Source: RGIG4079 sp045646905 (GTDB lineage Bacteria > Bacteroidota > Bacteroidia > Bacteroidales > Muribaculaceae). Taken from it: 64,000 nt of DNA. The notes beneath the pieces were generated by a model that was given only the letters and a program-made list of their open reading frames with translations, was not told where the DNA came from and searched no databases. The DNA is taken from contig JAZRLP010000026.1 in assembly GCA_045646905.1 (NCBI GenBank), positions 372,001 through 436,000 of the forward strand. Reading direction: 5' to 3'. This document shows, one piece after another, positions 35,094 through 44,020 of the stretch. Made by a program: the position numbers and the translations under genes. The stretch's first letter is position 1, and the number at the start of each line of letters is the position of its first letter.

Positions 35094-35508
35094 ATACTTA
35101 TTTTTGTTTGTTATTGCAATATTTATTACAAGCTGTAATAGTTCAACAACTACCGAATTAAAGCAAGATTCGATATTGGCTGAAGAATTATTGAATAAAG
35201 CGCATGATGCTTTTATGAAATGTGACTACGATAAATCAACTAAATATATAGATTCTATTGATTCAGTTTATCCTAAGCAAATTGATGTGAGGAGAAAAGT
35301 GATGCCTTTGAGGTCGCAAATAAAAGAGCGAGTTATAATTAAAGAGATACAAAAACAAGATAGTTTATTAGTTGAATGCGAAATTAAGAAAGCTCCAATG
35401 GAGGAGGTATATAAAATTCAGTTATGTAAAGAAAAATTAGAACGCCAATTACAAGTAGCACGAAATCAAATAGCTCGTTTGCAAAATGATTCAATTGCTA
35501 ATAAATAG
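35077..35508 (+). CDS. Small coiled-coil lipoprotein
   Basis: 143 residues of unknown function. A lipoprotein signal (YLFLFVIAIFITSCNSS, cysteine at about residue 20) is followed by a helical, charged region. A TPR-like helix pair (EELLNKAHDAFMKCDYDKSTKYIDSID) leads into a coiled coil (about residues 110-140, LERQLQVARNQIARLQND). It is probably anchored in the envelope with the coil projecting into the periplasm. Its first codons overlap the end of the RelA/SpoT-type gene in another frame, so it is translationally coupled. No family name recognised. Confidence 0.75.
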   Translation: MFKEVKYLFLFVIAIFITSCNSSTTTELKQDSILAEELLNKAHDAFMKCDYDKSTKYIDSIDSVYPKQIDVRRKVMPLRSQIKERVIIKEIQKQDSLLVECEIKKAPMEEVYKIQLCKEKLERQLQVARNQIARLQNDSIANK

Positions 35509-35590
35509 TTTTAATAAATTATATAGTTGGTTTGATACTTTACAAATATTAAGTAAATTAGAATTTTGTTGAGACTTTAAATTTCAAATT

Positions 35591-36547
35591 ATGAAAATAC
35601 TTCAGATAATTGAAAATAGAGATAGCGCAGGTTTTTCGTTTGAGGTATTACCACCAATAAAAGGAAAAGGGATCAATCAATTGTTTAAAAATATTGATTC
35701 ATTGATGGAGTTTAATCCGCTGTATATAAATATTACAACACACCGTAGTGAGTTGGTATATAAAAGCACACAAGATGGATTATATCAAAAAGTAACTGAA
35801 CGATCTCGTCCTGGTACAGTAGCAGTAGCTGCTGCAATTCAGCATCGTTATGGCATCCCAGCGGTTCCACATATCATATGTAGTGGCTATTCTAAAATAG
35901 AAACAGAATATGCATTAATTGACTTGAATTTTTTAGGAATTACGAATTTACTCGTTTTGCGAGGTGATAAGGCAAAGCATGAAGCAAAATTTATCCCCAA
36001 TGTAGATGGTCACGCACATGCTTCTGATCTTCAACTGCAAATAAATGATTTCAATAGAGGGCTTTTTATTGATGGTACACAAATGGATATTAATACCGGT
36101 GATCGTTTTAGTTATGGCGTAGCTGGATATCCTGAGAAGCATGAGGAAGCTCCCAATATTGACTTGGATATTAAATGGCTAAAAAATAAAGTTGATAACG
36201 GAGCCGAATATATTGTTACACAAATGTTTTTTGATAATGAAAAATATTATTCGTTTGTTGATAGATGTCGAAACGAAGGTATCAATGTGCCAATAATACC
36301 AGGGATAAAACCTATTATAAATTTAAATCAATTGACAGTTTTGCCGAAGGTCTTTAAGGTTGATTTGCCTACAGATTTAGCTGAAGAATTATTGAAATGT
36401 AAGGATGATGCTGCCGCTAAAGCGATTGGAGTAGAATGGTGTGTGTCACAAGTTAAGGATTTAATAGCGCATGGTGTTCCCTCTATTCATTTTTATTCAC
36501 ACAATGCAACAAATAGTGTGAAAAATGTAGTGTCACAAGTATTTTAA
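35591..36547 (+). CDS. metF: Methylenetetrahydrofolate reductase
   Basis: Flavoprotein that makes 5-methyl-tetrahydrofolate for methionine synthesis. The 318 residues form one TIM barrel. It shows the N-terminal glutamate motif (FSFEVLPPIKGKG), ITTHRSE, the folate-binding LLVLRGDKAKHE strand, the ADFVTQMFFD equivalent (AEYIVTQMFFDNEKYY), IPGIKPI and a late SIHFYSHN. The E. coli enzyme is similar in length. It lies 82 bases after the lipoprotein gene and 11 bases before the clamp-loader gene. Confidence 0.95.
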   Translation: MKILQIIENRDSAGFSFEVLPPIKGKGINQLFKNIDSLMEFNPLYINITTHRSELVYKSTQDGLYQKVTERSRPGTVAVAAAIQHRYGIPAVPHIICSGYSKIETEYALIDLNFLGITNLLVLRGDKAKHEAKFIPNVDGHAHASDLQLQINDFNRGLFIDGTQMDINTGDRFSYGVAGYPEKHEEAPNIDLDIKWLKNKVDNGAEYIVTQMFFDNEKYYSFVDRCRNEGINVPIIPGIKPIINLNQLTVLPKVFKVDLPTDLAEELLKCKDDAAAKAIGVEWCVSQVKDLIAHGVPSIHFYSHNATNSVKNVVSQVF

Positions 36548-36558
36548 TTAACTAAGAG

Positions 36559-37683
36559 ATGAAATTTAGTGATATTATATCTCATGAGTCTGCAAAGAAT
36601 AGATTAAGGGGTTTTGTAGATAGTGGTCGTATCCCTCACGCAATATTATTAGAGGGGCAACAAGGTATAGGTAAATTTGCGTTAGCTCGTGCCTTTGCTC
36701 AGTATGTTCATTGTGAGAATCGTATAAATGGTGATAGTTGTGGTTGTTGTCCATCATGTATTCAACACCAATCTTTTAATCACATTGACACCCATTTTGT
36801 TTTCCCAATTATAAAGAAAGGTAGTGGAAAATCTGCAGTCTCGGATGATTATATTGAAGAATGGCGAGAATTTTTGTCACAAAATCTCTATATGGATTTT
36901 GACAAGTGGTTGATTTTATTGGATAATATAAATGCTCAACCACATATCTTTGTTGATGAAAGTATTGATTTAATAAGGAAATTAAATTATACTGCGCATA
37001 AAGCAAAGTATAAGATAGTTTTGTTGTGGTTGCCTGAACGAATGAAACTTGAATGTGCAAATAAGTTGTTAAAACTAATTGAAGAGCCTTTTAGTGATAC
37101 ACTATTTGTAATGGTGTCAAATGATTCAAAACAGATTTTACCTACAATATATTCTCGTACACAACGAGTTGAATTGTTGCGTCTTGGAGATGATTCGATA
37201 GCAAATTATTTAGTGGAGAAATTTGCATCAGATCCAACGACAGCATTGTCTATTGCCCACTTAGCCGAAGGCAATATAAATAAAGCTGAAAAAGAATTTG
37301 CTGTTTCAAAAGAAAAGTCGCAATTTTTTGAGATGTTTGTTGAATTAATGCGATTAGCTTATCAACGAAAAATTAATGATTTAAAACGATGGAGTAATGA
37401 TGCAGCCTCGTTAGGCCGTGAGCCTGCAATTCAATTCTTAAATTATTGTCAGCGATTAATAAGAGAAAATTTTATATATAATTTAAATGTAAATGAGCTA
37501 AACTATATGAATAAAAGTGAGGCTCAATTTAGTGTTAATTTCGCACGATTTATTACAGAACGCAATGTGCAGAAATTAATTGAAGTTTTAAATAAAGCTC
37601 AAATAGACATATCTGGTAATGCTAATTCAAAAATAGTGTTTTTTGATTTATCAATAAAAGTTATTTTGTTATTAAAGTCATAA
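36559..37683 (+). CDS. holB: DNA polymerase III clamp-loader subunit, delta'-like
   Basis: 374 residues of the AAA+ clamp-loader fold. The N-terminal module has a Walker A-like GQQGIGKFALARAFAQ, a cysteine cluster (CGCCPSCIQH) for zinc and the sensor/arginine region VSNDSKQILPTIYSRTQRVEL, with EEPF in the position of the DExx box neighbour. The C-terminal collar domain is less conserved. Delta' subunits usually do not hydrolyse ATP; Walker A looks more complete here than in E. coli HolB. Its family matches DnaX/HolB of Bacteroidetes. It lies between metF and the AddB-like gene with short gaps. Confidence 0.87.
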   Translation: MKFSDIISHESAKNRLRGFVDSGRIPHAILLEGQQGIGKFALARAFAQYVHCENRINGDSCGCCPSCIQHQSFNHIDTHFVFPIIKKGSGKSAVSDDYIEEWREFLSQNLYMDFDKWLILLDNINAQPHIFVDESIDLIRKLNYTAHKAKYKIVLLWLPERMKLECANKLLKLIEEPFSDTLFVMVSNDSKQILPTIYSRTQRVELLRLGDDSIANYLVEKFASDPTTALSIAHLAEGNINKAEKEFAVSKEKSQFFEMFVELMRLAYQRKINDLKRWSNDAASLGREPAIQFLNYCQRLIRENFIYNLNVNELNYMNKSEAQFSVNFARFITERNVQKLIEVLNKAQIDISGNANSKIVFFDLSIKVILLLKS

Positions 37684-37701
37684 AATAAATATAAACAATC
37701 T

Positions 37702-40629
37702 ATGGTTCCCTTTCTTTATCAAGTAGCGAAGGTATATATCGAGAATGAATCAGATAATTTGTGTGATTATGTGTTTGTATTTCCGAATAAACGCAGTGGT
37801 GTATTTTTTGCCGAATACATGTCTAAATTAGTGCAATCATCGCAAATTATGCCCCAAATAAGTACTATTAGTGAATTTATTTATGATTATACAAACTGGG
37901 TTGATGCATCAAGACAGGAGCTAATTTTTATTTTATATAACGAATATAAAAATATTCTTGTAAAGAGAAATGCAGAATCACACATTGTTGATTATGACAA
38001 GTTTCAGTTTTGGGCTGAGATGATTATGAATGATTTTAATGACACCGATAAATACTTGGTAGATGCAAAACAATTATTTAGTAATGTAAAAAAACTTAAA
38101 GAGATATCAAGCAATTTCTTGACAAAAGAGCAGATTGAAGTTATTAAGCAATTTTGGGGCGAATCGCATACTCCTGAAGTTGTGAGTTCTTTTTGGAAGC
38201 ACATTCACAATGGTGAGGACAATGTATTGTCAAGTCAATTTGTTAAAATGTGGGAGATTTTGTATGATTTATATACTTCATTTAGACAAAAATTGATAGA
38301 AAAGGGATTGTGTTATCAGGGAATGGCTTATCGTGAGGTAGCCGAAAATTTAAAAGAAAGAATTCAAGATAAACTATTGGCAAAGCGTTATATCTTTGTT
38401 GGGTTTAATGTAATGTCAACATCAGAAATCAAAATTTTTGAACAATTAAAAGCAGCAGATCGAGCAGATTATTATTGGGATTTAAATTCTCCTGCATATG
38501 AATTTAAGGAAAATAAAGCAATTAAATTTGTAGGAAAATATGTTGAGCAATTTAAATCGAAATATAATTTAGATGAAAAACAGTTTAAAGAATTTCCGTT
38601 AATAAATGTGTTAGGAATCCCATCTAATATTGGTCAAGTAAAAGAAGTTTCGAAAATATTATCAAGACTAAATAAAAACAAGGAAATATCTGATGTTAAC
38701 ACTGCGATAGTTTTTCCTGATGAAAGTTTATTTATCCCAATGTTACATTCACTCCCAGCGGAAATAAAATCAATAAATGTAACAATGGGGTACCCATTAC
38801 GACACACACCTGTTGCATCTTTAATTTCAAATATTGCATCGCTACAAATGAGAGCCCGACGAGTAAAAGGGAAATATCAATTTTATTATGAAGACATTTT
38901 GTCAGTACTCTCTCATTCGTTAGTACAAACAGGCTCAATCCACGATTGTAAAAAACTTATTCGTTTCATTAAGGAAAATAGAGCATTTAATTTAACAGCA
39001 GATTTTATATGTGAAGATTATAAGAGTTTATCGTTTATTTTTACGCCTGTAAAAGACTTGAATAATCCTAATGAAGTAATTAATTATTTAAAAAACATTG
39101 TAAGCTGGTTAGGTCAACATTTAGCAAAAGACCAAGACTTAGATCGTTTATTCCTTGATAAGTATGTTGATGAGTTGGATGAATTATTGCGATTAATACA
39201 ACTCTATAATATAATAATGAGTGAAAAAACGGTATTTCATATTGTGGAAAAAGCATTGTGTTTTGAAAGTATTAATTTCACAGGTGAGCCTCTTTGTGGG
39301 CTTCAAATGATGGGTGTTCTTGAAACTCGTGCGTTGGACTTTGAGAATCTTATAATTCTATCAATGAACGAAAAAGTATTTCCTCGTAAACACTATGCTA
39401 AAACATTTATACCCGATTCGTTACGAAAAGGTTATGGAATGTCAACGATTGCATTTCAAGAGAGTATGTATGCATATTATTTTTATCGAATGATATCACG
39501 AGCTAAAAATGTTTATATACTATATGATGCACGCATGGGCGGTCTTCGTAGTGGAGAAATGTCGCGTTATTTATATCAGTTAAAGTTTTTATATCAGCGA
39601 GATAAAATTAATTTCTCAATGGTAAATTATAAGGTGCATTCTCCACAAAGTCAGATATTACAAATAGAAAAGAACGAAGAAATATTAAATAAGTTAAGCA
39701 AGTATAAAGACCCTGAATCAAAAAAATATATATCGGCAAGTGCATTAAAGCAATATATTAGTTGCCCGTTAGCGTTTTATTTGAAATATATTGAAGATAT
39801 TAGTGTAGATGAAGAAGTACCTGAATATATGGATGATATTACCTTTGGCTCAATCATTCACGCAGTTGCTGAAAAGTTATATATGAATTTTAAGGGCGAT
39901 AAAGACAAGGTCTTAATAACGAGAAATATTTTAGATGATTTTATAAAAAATGAAGAAGAAATAAATCGTCAAATAACGTATGCAGTAAATATGCATTACA
40001 ATAAATTGGGCAAAAATAATAGCACCCCTTTAATCGGAGATTCTAAAGTGCTAGGTGACATAATGTTGCGTTTTATAAAACTAATGTTTGAGAAAGAGAA
40101 AGAATTTGACGATTTTTATTTTATCGATGCTGAAAAAAAAGTCTTAGGACAATGGGAAATTAATGATAAGCATACCATTAATTTTAAGATGATTATTGAC
40201 CGAATCGATGAAGTAAAGATTGGTGAAAAGTATGTGTTAAGATTTGTAGACTATAAAACTGGAACTGATAAAATAGAAGAGGACTCAATTGATTTATTGT
40301 TTGACAAAGAAAGTAGTGAAAATCATAAAGCAATTTTTCAATTATTACTATATTGTTTTAGTTATGCACATATGAATAACTATGATAAAGATATTCAACC
40401 ATATCTTTATTTATTTAAAACATTAAATAAGTCTAATTTTCAACCGATAAAAATTAATGACATAGAGGTAAATAGCCATAAAGATTATAAAGAAGAATTT
40501 TGGCCATTATTTGAGAATTTAATTGATGAAATTTTTGATGAAAATATCCCGTTTACTCCGTCAAAAAACGAAGATTCGTGTAAGTTTTGTGAGTTATTAG
40601 ATATTTGCAACAAAGAGTTAAAAAATTGA
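37702..40629 (+). CDS. AddB-like PD-(D/E)XK nuclease/helicase-related protein
   Basis: 975 residues related to the AddB subunit of AddAB recombination nucleases. The N-terminal part resembles an inactivated UvrD-like helicase (YVFVFPNKRSGVFFAEYM; no GxGKT loop). The middle contains the LETRALDFENLIILSMNEKVFPRK helicase-like motif. The C-terminal nuclease domain has FGSIIHAVAEKLY, IIDRIDEV and FVDYKTG, the PD-(D/E)XK residues. Four cysteines (about 688, then C-x2-C-x5-C at 959-968) match the Fe-S staple of AddB. An addA partner is not in the window. Its end overlaps the longest open form of hemW. Confidence 0.85.
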   Translation: MVPFLYQVAKVYIENESDNLCDYVFVFPNKRSGVFFAEYMSKLVQSSQIMPQISTISEFIYDYTNWVDASRQELIFILYNEYKNILVKRNAESHIVDYDKFQFWAEMIMNDFNDTDKYLVDAKQLFSNVKKLKEISSNFLTKEQIEVIKQFWGESHTPEVVSSFWKHIHNGEDNVLSSQFVKMWEILYDLYTSFRQKLIEKGLCYQGMAYREVAENLKERIQDKLLAKRYIFVGFNVMSTSEIKIFEQLKAADRADYYWDLNSPAYEFKENKAIKFVGKYVEQFKSKYNLDEKQFKEFPLINVLGIPSNIGQVKEVSKILSRLNKNKEISDVNTAIVFPDESLFIPMLHSLPAEIKSINVTMGYPLRHTPVASLISNIASLQMRARRVKGKYQFYYEDILSVLSHSLVQTGSIHDCKKLIRFIKENRAFNLTADFICEDYKSLSFIFTPVKDLNNPNEVINYLKNIVSWLGQHLAKDQDLDRLFLDKYVDELDELLRLIQLYNIIMSEKTVFHIVEKALCFESINFTGEPLCGLQMMGVLETRALDFENLIILSMNEKVFPRKHYAKTFIPDSLRKGYGMSTIAFQESMYAYYFYRMISRAKNVYILYDARMGGLRSGEMSRYLYQLKFLYQRDKINFSMVNYKVHSPQSQILQIEKNEEILNKLSKYKDPESKKYISASALKQYISCPLAFYLKYIEDISVDEEVPEYMDDITFGSIIHAVAEKLYMNFKGDKDKVLITRNILDDFIKNEEEINRQITYAVNMHYNKLGKNNSTPLIGDSKVLGDIMLRFIKLMFEKEKEFDDFYFIDAEKKVLGQWEINDKHTINFKMIIDRIDEVKIGEKYVLRFVDYKTGTDKIEEDSIDLLFDKESSENHKAIFQLLLYCFSYAHMNNYDKDIQPYLYLFKTLNKSNFQPIKINDIEVNSHKDYKEEFWPLFENLIDEIFDENIPFTPSKNEDSCKFCELLDICNKELKN

Positions 40630-40634
40630 CAAAA

Positions 40635-41744
40635 ATGGCTGGGTTATATATACATATCCCCTATTGTCATAGTAAATGCGCATATTGCGATTTTTATTCT
40701 ACTCCCAATATTAAAGGCATAGAGCAATATGTTAATGCATTATTGAGTGAGCTTGAATTGCGTATTAATGAAATAGATAGTCCGTTTAATACTGTGTATA
40801 TCGGAGGTGGTACCCCTTCAATATTGCCTATATCATTATTAAATAAAATAGTAGATGCGATTTCAAATTATGTTAATATCTCGAGTTTAGAGGAGTTTAC
40901 AATTGAGGCCAATCCTGAAGATGTCACAGAGCAATGGGTTAAAGCTATAATGCGATTAGGAATTAACCGTGTGAGTATGGGTATTCAATCATTTAATAAT
41001 GATGAATTAAAGTATATAAATCGCCGTCACACAGCTGAAGTCGCTTTAACTGCGATTCAAATTTTACAAAGAAGTGGGATTACTTGTATAAGTGGAGACT
41101 TAATATATGGGTTGCCAGGGCAAGATTTGGAAAGTTGGAAACAATCATTAAAGATGCTTTTATCTTTGCGTCTTCCTCATTTTTCGGCATATCTATTGTC
41201 ATATGAGCCTGGAACTAGATTATATGCACGATTAATGGCAGGTAAAGTAGAAGAAGCATCAGAAGAGTTAGCAAATGAGATGTATCAACATTTAATATTT
41301 GAGGCGAAAAAAAATGGGTATAATCATTATGAGATTTCTAGTTTTTCTCTTCCAAATTGCGAAGCAATACATAACACAAATTATTGGAGAGATCTTCCTT
41401 ATTTAGGTATTGGTGTTTCAGCTCATAGTTTTGATGGCGAAAATCGTAGAGTAAATCCATCAAATATTAAGTATTATATATCACAATTACAACAAGGTAA
41501 ATGTGTATATGAAATAGAGGAAGAAGATAATGATGCTCGTCATAATGATTATATTATAGTTGCATTGCGCACAGCAAAGGGTATTGATTTAAATTATTAT
41601 TGCAATAAATACAATTACGATATATTAAGAATCGCAAAACCTCATATTGAATCAGGGAGAATGGTGCTAACAAATACTCATTTAGCAATTTCGGAAGGCT
41701 CAATGCTTATATCTGATCGTATTATGCTTGATTTTATTATTTAG
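40635..41744 (+). CDS. hemW: Radical SAM heme chaperone HemW
   Basis: 369 residues from ATG at 40635, selected because the conserved protein begins MAGLYIHIPYC; an upstream ATG at 40605 lies inside the AddB-like gene. The radical SAM cluster motif CHSKCAYCDF is intact, followed by YIGGGTPS and NPEDVTEQW; an HYEISSF motif lies further on. HemW proteins are related to oxygen-independent coproporphyrinogen III oxidase but are thought to bind and deliver heme. Its stop codon overlaps that of the convergent rlmH gene by three bases, with no terminator between. Confidence 0.92.
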   Translation: MAGLYIHIPYCHSKCAYCDFYSTPNIKGIEQYVNALLSELELRINEIDSPFNTVYIGGGTPSILPISLLNKIVDAISNYVNISSLEEFTIEANPEDVTEQWVKAIMRLGINRVSMGIQSFNNDELKYINRRHTAEVALTAIQILQRSGITCISGDLIYGLPGQDLESWKQSLKMLLSLRLPHFSAYLLSYEPGTRLYARLMAGKVEEASEELANEMYQHLIFEAKKNGYNHYEISSFSLPNCEAIHNTNYWRDLPYLGIGVSAHSFDGENRRVNPSNIKYYISQLQQGKCVYEIEEEDNDARHNDYIIVALRTAKGIDLNYYCNKYNYDILRIAKPHIESGRMVLTNTHLAISEGSMLISDRIMLDFII

Positions 41745-42214
41745 TCATGGTGATATGGTTCACCTTTGAGTATTGTCATTGCTCGATAAATTTGTTCAAT
41801 GAAAAATAATCTTATCATCTCATGTGAGAATGTCATTTTAGAAAGTGAGAGTTTTTCATTTGATCGATTATACATTTCCGGCGAAAATCCATATGGCCCC
41901 CCTATCACAAAAATGAGATTCTTTGCTACATTCACCATTTTTTTGTCGAGATATGTTGAAAACTCGCGAGAGGTCATCTCTTTCCCTTTCTCATCAAGAA
42001 GTACCACTACATCACCTGGTTGAATTATGCTTAGAAACATTTGACCTTCCATTTCTTTTTGTTTTTCTTGAGTTAGTCCCTTTGTTGTTTTTACATCGGG
42101 TAAAATCTTGAACTCAAATGGAATGTAATGGCTCAAACGCTTGATGTATTGATCGGTTCCTTCTTGCAAATATTTTGCATTGGTCTTTCCTATTGCTAAT
42201 AATATAATCTTCAT
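41741..42214 (-). CDS. rlmH: 23S rRNA pseudouridine-1915 N3-methyltransferase RlmH
   Basis: 157 residues from the ATG at 42214, which matches the E. coli enzyme length and start (MKIILLAIGKT); the frame is open 8 codons further. It is a SPOUT-family knotted methyltransferase: DEKGKEMTSREFS, the SAM-binding knot FVIGGPYGF and the C-terminal SLSKMTFSHEMIRLFFIEQIYRAMTI with the invariant YH end. It methylates the pseudouridine in helix 69 of 23S rRNA. The next gene upstream on this strand ends 24 bases away. Confidence 0.96.
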   Translation of the reverse strand: MKIILLAIGKTNAKYLQEGTDQYIKRLSHYIPFEFKILPDVKTTKGLTQEKQKEMEGQMFLSIIQPGDVVVLLDEKGKEMTSREFSTYLDKKMVNVAKNLIFVIGGPYGFSPEMYNRSNEKLSLSKMTFSHEMIRLFFIEQIYRAMTILKGEPYHHD

Positions 42215-42237
42215 ATAAAATTGAATGTATATAATCA

Positions 42238-43773
42238 TTATTTACTTAAAAATGTTGCTATATCCTCAGCTTCTGGCATTTGAAGTGTTTGGCGGATAGT
42301 ACTCTTGCGCTGATATATAGTGCGAACAGACTGCTGTGTAACAACACTAATTTCCTTTGTGGAGAATTTCGCCTTAAGAAGACAGCACAATTGAATCTCT
42401 TTCTCATTGAGCATCGCGCCAAACCTATTGACTAACGAAGTATAGAAGCCATCATATATATAATCAATAGTTTGATAAAGGTCGTTCCAGTTCAATAGAG
42501 TATCAACGTTCACCTCTTGGTTAGAAATCTCTCTCATACGTTTTAGCAATTCAAGATTTGCGGATGTAGGATTAGATGTAGCTAATCTTATTACACCTAA
42601 CTGCTGTAGCAATATCTTCTTAAAAAAACGATCATCTTTGTTGTCATCTGCTGCATCCGAAGATTCTGATAGGAGCTTGCGTAGCGTATCAATCTCATCC
42701 TCCTTTTCAACGAGTTTACTCTTTCTATTACGCAGCCATAACAATAGCCCTATTATAGAGAGGAGCATAACGAATGTCAAAGCCAAAAACAGCATCTGAT
42801 CCTTTTGCCTTTGTATTGTTAATAGCATATTCTTCTCTTCAAGTCTCCAGTTGCTCTCGCGTTTGGCATCGGTAATCTTCTGGGCAACCATAGCCTTGTC
42901 GCCAAGACCATTGACAAAGAGTCCCCACTCCTTAACATCTATACTCGAAGTCTTGGCATAATCCAAAAGCAGTTTCACCACTTGTAGATATCCTGCTCTC
43001 GATAGGTCATTGTCAAATGTTTCATCCTTTGTTGTCTGAGCTAACTCAACATAGTGGCGAGCTGTCGAAAGATCATTGAGTTGTATATGATACCAGGCCA
43101 ATGATGCATACGACAATGCCTCCTCTGTTGGATTATTACCTCTATCGTGTTCAAGAACTCTTTTACGAATCTCTATAGCCCCTCTTTGATTGCCGGCAGA
43201 GCTTAGAATATCGGAATATGCGGGCAGCGCAAGTCTCCACATCAGTGTAGAGTCTTCTGCACTCTTAACAAGATTGAATGCTTCATTGTAATATGCTATT
43301 GCCCCATCCGTATCACCATTGTAGAACTTGACTACAGCAAGTTCGTGAAGTTTTCTGAATGAACGGATAGAATCATCAGCACTCATGCTCTGCATAAGAT
43401 AGTGTTCCATCCTTTTATAATCACTATCTAATACGAGAAAGTTTAGAAGAGTGTATCGGCTTTCATCATCATCGGGATACTTCTCGATATAGCGTTCCAA
43501 AATATCGTATGCCTTCGTCTTTTCTCCCACCCACCAATAATGACTGGCAACAAGTCTTGTCGTAGTCTTTATCGTTGCGGTATCTGTAGGCTCTTGTCCC
43601 TTGTAATACTCTAAAGCCTCCACAATATCAACATCTTCACTTAGCGAGGCTCCCTCCATCTCGTGTTGCAAAGCCAACCTTATACTATCATCAGCTTTTT
43701 GCTTATCATTGTTATATGCAGAGCAAGAGACGAACAGCGAACATAGGCATAGTATATAAATCTTTATCCTCAT
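42238..43773 (-). CDS. Membrane-spanning TPR protein with C-terminal HTH (one-protein regulator)
   Basis: 511 residues. A lipoprotein-type signal (CLCSLFVSCSAYN) precedes a long helical TPR region (about 40-300; YDILERYIEKYPDDDESRY, GDTDGAIAYYNEAFNLV). A transmembrane helix (about 325-347, LALTFVMLLSIIGLLLWLRN) leads to a cytoplasmic coiled coil and a LuxR-like HTH (LNEKEIQLCCLLKAKFSTKEI, RTIYQRKSTIRQTL). This layout resembles Bacteroidetes TPR regulators that sense something in the periplasm and act on DNA directly. It is divergent from an outer-membrane barrel gene 247 bases away, its likely target. Base composition and codon use are more GC-rich than those of neighbours, suggesting acquisition. 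Confidence 0.8.
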   Translation of the reverse strand: MRIKIYILCLCSLFVSCSAYNNDKQKADDSIRLALQHEMEGASLSEDVDIVEALEYYKGQEPTDTATIKTTTRLVASHYWWVGEKTKAYDILERYIEKYPDDDESRYTLLNFLVLDSDYKRMEHYLMQSMSADDSIRSFRKLHELAVVKFYNGDTDGAIAYYNEAFNLVKSAEDSTLMWRLALPAYSDILSSAGNQRGAIEIRKRVLEHDRGNNPTEEALSYASLAWYHIQLNDLSTARHYVELAQTTKDETFDNDLSRAGYLQVVKLLLDYAKTSSIDVKEWGLFVNGLGDKAMVAQKITDAKRESNWRLEEKNMLLTIQRQKDQMLFLALTFVMLLSIIGLLLWLRNRKSKLVEKEDEIDTLRKLLSESSDAADDNKDDRFFKKILLQQLGVIRLATSNPTSANLELLKRMREISNQEVNVDTLLNWNDLYQTIDYIYDGFYTSLVNRFGAMLNEKEIQLCCLLKAKFSTKEISVVTQQSVRTIYQRKSTIRQTLQMPEAEDIATFLSK

Positions 43774-43798
43774 ATCTTACAAATGTTTTTTTTCTCAA

Positions 43799-43806
43799 CA
43801 AAATTA
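43799..43806 (-). promoter_or_regulatory. Possible promoter -7 box of the TPR regulator
   Basis: TAATTTTG on the minus strand, 25 bases upstream of the regulator ATG; matches TAnnTTTG. No -33 box found, so it may need an activator or be weak. Confidence 0.4.
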
Positions 43807-43979
43807 CTCAAATTTTACGATATACATCTTCTTCATATAAACTAATATAAAGTCCTGATACCCCAATATAAACTTTTTTCATTTTAGCGGTTTGTAATTC
43901 GCAGATTACCAGACTGATACAAAATAGGCTACACTCCACAATGTCGGCTACATAAATCAATGATAAATGCTTTTTGAGG

Positions 43980-43987
43980 TACTTTTG
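43980..43987 (+). promoter_or_regulatory. Promoter -7 box of the outer-membrane barrel gene
   Basis: TACTTTTG matches TAnnTTTG, 33 bases upstream of the ATG at 44021. The expected -33 position has no TTTG, consistent with activation by a regulator such as the divergent TPR protein. Confidence 0.55.
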
Positions 43988-44020
43988 CAGTAGAAAAATA
44001 ACAAACAAAAAGTTACACAT

